The notes below the pieces were generated by a model. It made no database searches, was not told where the DNA came from, and saw only the letters and a program-made list of their open reading frames with translations. 20,250 nucleotides of DNA from Halanaerobium sp964649895 (GTDB taxonomy: Bacteria; Bacillota; Halanaerobiia; Halanaerobiales; Halanaerobiaceae). This document shows, piece by piece, positions 15,799 to 20,250 of this stretch. The DNA lies in the NCBI GenBank assembly GCA_964649895.1, contig CAZYRX010000037.1:1-20250 (forward strand), given 5' to 3'. The position numbers and the translations under genes are program-made. Positions within the stretch are counted from its first letter, which is position 1; each line of letters opens with the position of its first letter.

Positions 15799-16893
15799 AT
15801 GAAAAAAAAGCTGCCAGATTTAATTTTACTTTTTACAGTAATAACCCTGGTACTAACTGGATTAGTTATGATTTTATCTGCAAGTTCAGTCAGAGCAGAT
15901 AAAACTTTTGGAGATAGTTTTTATTTCTTCAAAAAACAGCTTCAATATCTTGTTGTTGCAGTTTTGCTTTCGGGGGTTATGTATAAATTTAAATATAAAA
16001 AATTAAAAGAATTTGCACCTTATTTACTCTTGTTAACCTTTTCTGTTCTTTTAATTGTTCTTATTCCAGGTGTAGGTAGAATGGCAGGTGGATCAAGAAG
16101 ATGGCTTCCATTAGGACCGGTAAGTTTTCAACCATCAGAATTCGCCAAACTAACAATTATAATATATTTAGCTGCCTATATATCTAAAAACAAAGAAAAG
16201 ATGAATAGTTTAAAAAATGGAATACTTCCTCCTCTAATAGTTATTTCTTTAATATTTATTTTAATTATGATGGAACCAGATTTAGGCACAGCAATTACAA
16301 TTGTTGTTCTTGCCGGTACAATGATATTTGTTGGAGGAATGAAGATTATAATATTTGTATTATCTTCTATTTTAGCATTAGGCTTTTTTATGATATTTAT
16401 ATATATTGAGCCTTATCGGAGAGAAAGATTATTTACTTTTCTTAATCCCTGGGAAGACCCATTAGGTAGTGGTTATCATATTATACAGTCATTACTTGCA
16501 CTGGGTTCTGGCGGGTTTTTAGGAGTAGGAGCAGGAAATAGTCATCAGAAATTTTTGTACTTACCTGAACCTGGTACAGACTTTATTTTTGCTGTGCTTG
16601 GTGAAGAATTTGGTTTATTGGGAACTTTATTTATATTAATTTTATACTTCTTGATTGCCTGGCGTGGTCTTAAAATTGCAGCAAGAGTTGATGATATTTT
16701 TGCATCAATGCTTGCAGTTGGTATTACTAGCATGGTAGTAATTCAGGCTATTATAAATATTGGTGTTGTTACCTCATTAATGCCTGTGACAGGAATTACT
16801 TTACCACTTATTAGCTATGGAGGTTCCTCTTTAGTTATTAACTTGATAGCACTCTCGTTATTATTAAATATTTCAAGATATGTTGAGGATTGA
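15799..16893 (+). CDS. ftsW: FtsW, septal peptidoglycan glycosyltransferase (SEDS family)
   Basis: A polytopic SEDS protein of 364 residues, about ten membrane segments, that polymerises lipid II glycans at the septum together with the class B PBP encoded upstream. Family motifs: GGSRRWLPLGPVSFQPSEFAKL (about 97-118), MMEPDLGTA, RRERLFTFLNPWEDPLGSGYHIIQSLLALGSGG, and LPEPGTDFIFAVLGEEFGLLG, in which D261 corresponds to the essential aspartate of SEDS enzymes. It ends with TGITLPLISYGGSSL. RodA and SpoVE are related, but the position among division genes supports FtsW. The ATG is followed by a run of eight A residues, and its ribosome binding site is duplicated. It ends 8 bases before murG. Confidence 0.94.
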   Translation: MKKKLPDLILLFTVITLVLTGLVMILSASSVRADKTFGDSFYFFKKQLQYLVVAVLLSGVMYKFKYKKLKEFAPYLLLLTFSVLLIVLIPGVGRMAGGSRRWLPLGPVSFQPSEFAKLTIIIYLAAYISKNKEKMNSLKNGILPPLIVISLIFILIMMEPDLGTAITIVVLAGTMIFVGGMKIIIFVLSSILALGFFMIFIYIEPYRRERLFTFLNPWEDPLGSGYHIIQSLLALGSGGFLGVGAGNSHQKFLYLPEPGTDFIFAVLGEEFGLLGTLFILILYFLIAWRGLKIAARVDDIFASMLAVGITSMVVIQAIINIGVVTSLMPVTGITLPLISYGGSSLVINLIALSLLLNISRYVED

Positions 16894-16901
16894 GTGATTA
16901 A

Positions 16902-18017
16902 ATGAAAGCAATTATAACAGGTGGAGGAACAGGGGGACACATTTATCCTGCTTTAGCCATCGCAGATGAATTGAAAAATAAAGGCTGGGGAATATTATAT
17001 TTAGGAGCAGATAATAGAATGGAGGCGGAATTAGTTCCTGAGTACGGATGTCAATTTATAGGTCTGAGCTTACGCCCTCTTCCAAGAAAATTTTCTCTAA
17101 AAATATTTTCTTCTATTTACCATAATTTAAAAGCTTTGATTAAATCATTTTACATAATAAATGATTATAATGCTGATATTGTTATTGGTACTGGTGGGTT
17201 TGCAGCTGGCCCAGTTGTATTGGCAGCAGCATTACTAAGAAAAAAAACCATAATCCATGAGCAAAATGCTTATCCAGGTATTACAAATAAAATATTAGCT
17301 TATTTAGCAGATTTAATACTTCTTAATTTTAGTGAAGCGAAAAAACATTTAAAGCTCAGATCGAATTCTAGAGTTTTTGTTACAGGGAATCCGGTAAGAA
17401 AAGAAATTATGGAAGTAAATCGTGAAGAAGCATATGAAGTGTTGGATCTAGATAAAAATTTAAAAACAATATTAATAACTGGTGGAAGCCAAGGTGCAGA
17501 AGTTATAAATAAGAATTTAATAGCTTTATATAAATATGTTCTTAAAAATAAAAATGCCCAAATTATTCACCTAACCGGGAGAAGAAATTATAATTCTGTC
17601 ATAGAATATCTAAAAAGTGCAGAGATTAATATTAACAGCAGATATTTTAAAATTATTGATTATCTTAATGAAATGGAATATGCGCTTAAGGCAGCTGATT
17701 TAATTATTTCTAGAGCAGGTGCAACAGCGCTTTCTGAAATTACTATATGTGGTATCCCATCTATTTTAATCCCTTTTGCTGCAGCAGCTGAGAACCATCA
17801 ATTATATAATGCAAAGTCGCTTGAAAAAACAGGAGCTGCAGTAATAATTGAAGAAAAAAAATTAACTGAAAAATCAATTCTAGATGAAGTTAAGAAAATT
17901 ATTGAAGATGATCAAACTTTAGAGAAAATGTCTAAAGCTGCTTATAATAAAGCTAAAATTAATTCACTTGCTGAGATAATCGATTTAATTGAAACTGAAA
18001 CAAAAAACACGGAATAA
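16902..18017 (+). CDS. murG: UDP-GlcNAc:lipid I N-acetylglucosaminyltransferase
   Basis: A peripheral membrane GT-B enzyme of 371 residues that adds GlcNAc to lipid I, giving lipid II. The N-terminal domain has TGGGTGGHIYPALAIA (glycine loop 7-14), GTGGFAAGPV and HEQNAYPG (119-126). The C-terminal donor-binding domain has ITGGSQGAEVIN (from 192), SRAGATALSEITICGIPSILIPF (about 270-292), and AAAENHQ where PYAADNHQ is usual. GAGTGAT between the ftsW stop and the ATG acts as Shine-Dalgarno. The 80 bases after it hold only a weak possible promoter (TTGTTA 18038-18043, TACATT 18060-18065) that might give murC-ftsQ extra transcription. Confidence 0.97.
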   Translation: MKAIITGGGTGGHIYPALAIADELKNKGWGILYLGADNRMEAELVPEYGCQFIGLSLRPLPRKFSLKIFSSIYHNLKALIKSFYIINDYNADIVIGTGGFAAGPVVLAAALLRKKTIIHEQNAYPGITNKILAYLADLILLNFSEAKKHLKLRSNSRVFVTGNPVRKEIMEVNREEAYEVLDLDKNLKTILITGGSQGAEVINKNLIALYKYVLKNKNAQIIHLTGRRNYNSVIEYLKSAEININSRYFKIIDYLNEMEYALKAADLIISRAGATALSEITICGIPSILIPFAAAAENHQLYNAKSLEKTGAAVIIEEKKLTEKSILDEVKKIIEDDQTLEKMSKAAYNKAKINSLAEIIDLIETETKNTE

Positions 18018-18097
18018 TTTTAATAATTGCTATATAATTGTTATAAATCAGAATCAAGATACATTAATTATTAAGTAAACAGTATAGGGTGATAAGA

Positions 18098-19456
18098 TTG
18101 ATAAATAAAAATTCTCATATACACTTAATTGGTATAGGTGGAGTTTCCATGAGCGGGATTGCTAAAGTACTCTCTCAAAGAGGATATAAAGTAAGTGGTT
18201 CTGATCTAAACGAGAGTAAATATATTAATTTTTTAGCAGACTATCCAATTGATATTTATATTGGTCATGATAAAAATAATATCAATGGTGCAGATTTAAT
18301 AGTTAAGACCAGTGCTATTCCAGATGATAATCCTGAGATTACTGCAGCTAAAAAAAATAATATTAAAATAGTAAAACGTGCAGAGATGCTTGCTTACTTA
18401 ATGAAAGATAAAAAAACAATTGCAGTAGCAGGTACCCATGGTAAAACAACAACAACGGCAATGCTTTCAGCAATCATGAAAAAAGCTGATACAGATCCTG
18501 CAGTTATGGTTGGAGGATTATTAAAAGAAATTGGAGGAAACATTTTTGATGGAAGTGGGAGGTATTTTATTACAGAAGCTGATGAGAGTGATGGTTCATT
18601 TTTATATTTTGACCCACACATCTTATTATTAACTAATTTAGAATTAGATCATCCAGATTTTTATAAAGATTTGAATGAATTTAAATCCATTTTTAAAAGA
18701 TTTGCTAATAAGAATGACAAAAAAGCTATGGTATTATATAATAGAGACGATAATAATTTAGTTGATCTTTTTAGAAAAAGAGACAATACTAAAACATTTA
18801 GTTTAGATAAAAAAAGTGATTTTTTAGTAAAGAATATAAATTTCAAAAACGGTATGAGCAGCTTTGATTTACACTATAATAGTACTTTATTGAAACTTGA
18901 ACTAAACTTGCCAGGGGAATACAATATATATAATGCAGCAGCAGCATCAGCAGCAGCATTAACATTGGGTGTTGATGATACTAAGATAAAAAAAGCTTTA
19001 AAAGAATTTTCTGGAGTAGGGAGAAGATTTGAATTAAAAGGTAAACTACTCGATGGGACAGTGGATATTGTTGATGATTATGCACATCACCCTACAGAAA
19101 TAAAATCATTATTAAAAGCAGTAAAAAATATGGGTTATAAAAAAATAACTGCAGTTTTTCAGCCTCATAGATACAGCAGAACAGAAAGATTTTTTGAAGA
19201 GTTTGCGGAATCTTTTAAAGATGCCGATATTGTTTACTTAACAGATATTTTTTCAGCATCTGAAACAAGTATTAAAAATATTTCAATTAGAGCATTAGAA
19301 AAAGAGATTATATCAAGATCAAAAACTGAATGCAAATATTTTGCTGATTTTGATAAAATTACTCAAGAATTAAAAAATAATTTAACTCCAGGTGAGATTA
19401 TTATTACAATTGGAGCCGGTGATGTAAACACTGTTTGTGAAAAAATGTTGAAATAA
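18098..19456 (+). CDS. murC: UDP-N-acetylmuramate--L-alanine ligase
   Basis: The first Mur ligase, attaching L-alanine to UDP-MurNAc. From TTG 18098 the protein is 452 residues: HLIGIGGVSMSGIA (from about residue 9) in the UDP-binding domain, the P-loop GTHGKTTTT (from 112), the substrate region TEADESDGSF, LTNLELDHPDFY, GVGRRFELKG, DDYAHHPTEIKSLL, FQPHRYSRT and TIGAGDVN at the end. All are characteristic of MurC. The in-frame GTG at 18089 is rejected because it forms part of the Shine-Dalgarno TAGGGTGAT. A run of alanine codons (GCA)4-TCA-(GCA)3 at 18935-18958 encodes the alanine-rich helix after the NIYNA motif. It is followed 12 bases later by ftsQ. The murB gene that often follows is absent. 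Confidence 0.97.
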   Translation: MINKNSHIHLIGIGGVSMSGIAKVLSQRGYKVSGSDLNESKYINFLADYPIDIYIGHDKNNINGADLIVKTSAIPDDNPEITAAKKNNIKIVKRAEMLAYLMKDKKTIAVAGTHGKTTTTAMLSAIMKKADTDPAVMVGGLLKEIGGNIFDGSGRYFITEADESDGSFLYFDPHILLLTNLELDHPDFYKDLNEFKSIFKRFANKNDKKAMVLYNRDDNNLVDLFRKRDNTKTFSLDKKSDFLVKNINFKNGMSSFDLHYNSTLLKLELNLPGEYNIYNAAAASAAALTLGVDDTKIKKALKEFSGVGRRFELKGKLLDGTVDIVDDYAHHPTEIKSLLKAVKNMGYKKITAVFQPHRYSRTERFFEEFAESFKDADIVYLTDIFSASETSIKNISIRALEKEIISRSKTECKYFADFDKITQELKNNLTPGEIIITIGAGDVNTVCEKMLK

Positions 19457-19468
19457 TAGGAGGTATTA

Positions 19469-20176
19469 ATGGAAAGAAAATATCAATTAATCTTATTGTT
19501 TTTCTTATTTGTTATTTTAGCTTCTTTATCTTTTATATTGTCACCATTTTTTCATATAAGAGAATTTGCTATACATTCTCGCAATGAAATTAATAAAAAT
19601 TCATTAAGAAATTATTTAGATGAGTTTTATGGAGAAAATATTTTATTTGTTAAAGAAAGTGATTTAGAAAATAAATTATTAGATCACAGACTTGTTTCTT
19701 CAATTACTATTGAAAAATCTTATCCTTCTAAAATTCATGTAATAATTGAAGAAAGACAAGCTGCTGCTTGGATAAAAAATAACAATCAAAAATTATTATT
19801 TTCTGCTGATGGAATTATTTTAGATCAGATAGAAATTGAAAAAGAAATTGATTTTCCACAAATAGAAGGTTTTGAATATCTTTTTTTAGATAATAAATTG
19901 CTTTTTCCTGAAGCTGCGGATATATTACTAACAATTTTAAATAAATTTGAAATAGACTTTATAAAAAAAATTAAAAAAATAAGTTTTCAGAATAATATAT
20001 TGAAACTGTATCTTGAAAATAATTCTGGAGTTAACTTAGGAGAAATTGATAATTTAGAAGATAAATTTACATTGTTAAACTCGATAATAATAAAATTAGA
20101 AAATGAAAATAAAGAATATGATTATATTAATTTAAAAGTTCCAAAACATCCTGTTATTAAATTAAAAGATAATTAA
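19469..20176 (+). CDS. ftsQ: FtsQ/DivIB cell division protein
   Basis: A bitopic division protein of 235 residues that scaffolds FtsL and FtsB/DivIC in the divisome. There is a very short cytoplasmic end, one membrane segment (about 6-26), and an extracytoplasmic POTRA domain (about 27-97) with FFHIREFAIHSRNEINKNSL and VSSITIEKSYPSKIHVIIEERQAAAWI, the conserved POTRA strand pattern of this family. The FtsQ/DivIB beta domain follows. Sequence similarity in the second half is low, as is usual. AGGAGGT at 19458-19464 lies four bases before the ATG. DivIB is the usual Firmicute name for the same family. Confidence 0.9.
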   Translation: MERKYQLILLFFLFVILASLSFILSPFFHIREFAIHSRNEINKNSLRNYLDEFYGENILFVKESDLENKLLDHRLVSSITIEKSYPSKIHVIIEERQAAAWIKNNNQKLLFSADGIILDQIEIEKEIDFPQIEGFEYLFLDNKLLFPEAADILLTILNKFEIDFIKKIKKISFQNNILKLYLENNSGVNLGEIDNLEDKFTLLNSIIIKLENENKEYDYINLKVPKHPVIKLKDN

Positions 20177-20250
20177 TAATTTATTTATAATAAAGGATAA
20201 AGCATTTTTATATTGAATAATTTAAATTGAGTATAATTAATAATAAAAAT
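20177..20250. other. AT-rich end of window after ftsQ
   Basis: No coding signal. A TATAAT at 20232-20237 could be a -10 for the next gene, but the best upstream candidates (TTTATA at 20207-20212, 19-base spacing) are poor -35 matches. No terminator hairpin is visible, so transcription of the cluster may continue beyond the window. Confidence 0.3.

Noticed and set aside
1..20250. Mobile elements, CRISPR arrays, tRNA or rRNA genes, phage or defence systems
   Set aside because: No transposase, integrase, spaced direct repeats, tRNA T-arm sequence or rRNA-like stretch was seen. The window is filled with housekeeping genes.

Overview
The window is AT-rich (roughly 30% GC by eye), has Gram-positive-type Shine-Dalgarno sequences of the AAAGGRTGAT/AGGTGAT kind, and uses TTG or GTG starts in about a third of its genes. 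Gene content and protein sequences suggest a low-GC, anaerobic member of the Firmicutes. A Halanaerobium-like bacterium (Halanaerobiales) is my best guess. This is inferred from composition and protein flavour, not from a database search. MurE carries the DNPR motif, so the peptidoglycan should contain meso-diaminopimelate.

Layout. Positions 1-653 hold ptsH (HPr) flanked by two hairpins. The 208 bases after ptsH contain a possibly structured RNA that ends in a strong intrinsic terminator. Positions 654-2357 are a two-gene unit: a UbiA/MenA-like membrane protein that has lost its aspartate motifs, then a fusion of an AhpD/CMD-type thiol domain to RNase HI. Facing them, with stop codons overlapping, is a PerR-type regulator on the minus strand (2354-2746). 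Its upstream region contains a PerR-box-like palindrome. Next come trpS, with the cysteine pattern of iron-sulfur TrpRS enzymes, and the overlapping pair ddl-dinB, closed by a clear terminator at 6218-6249.

Positions 6250-20176 are the division and cell wall (dcw) cluster, all on the plus strand: mraZ, rsmH, ftsL, a PASTA-containing class B penicillin-binding protein, murE, murF, mraY, murD, ftsW, murG, murC, ftsQ. It is preceded by four 10-bp-spaced MraZ boxes, the last of which merges into the mraZ ribosome binding site. The order matches the ancestral (E. coli-like) cluster, except that ddl lies upstream beyond dinB and murB is not in the window.

The cluster works as one pathway. MurC, MurD, MurE and MurF build UDP-MurNAc-pentapeptide, using D-Ala-D-Ala from Ddl. 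MraY and MurG convert it to lipid II. FtsW (glycosyltransferase) and the PBP (transpeptidase) polymerise and crosslink it at the septum, with FtsL and FtsQ as divisome partners. MraZ is the probable regulator, and RsmH methylates 16S rRNA.

There are no tRNA or rRNA genes, mobile elements or CRISPR arrays that I can see. Most of the window is ordinary core genome. The points most worth a second look are the CMD-RNase HI fusion, the aspartate-less UbiA-like protein beside it, and the structured leader before them.
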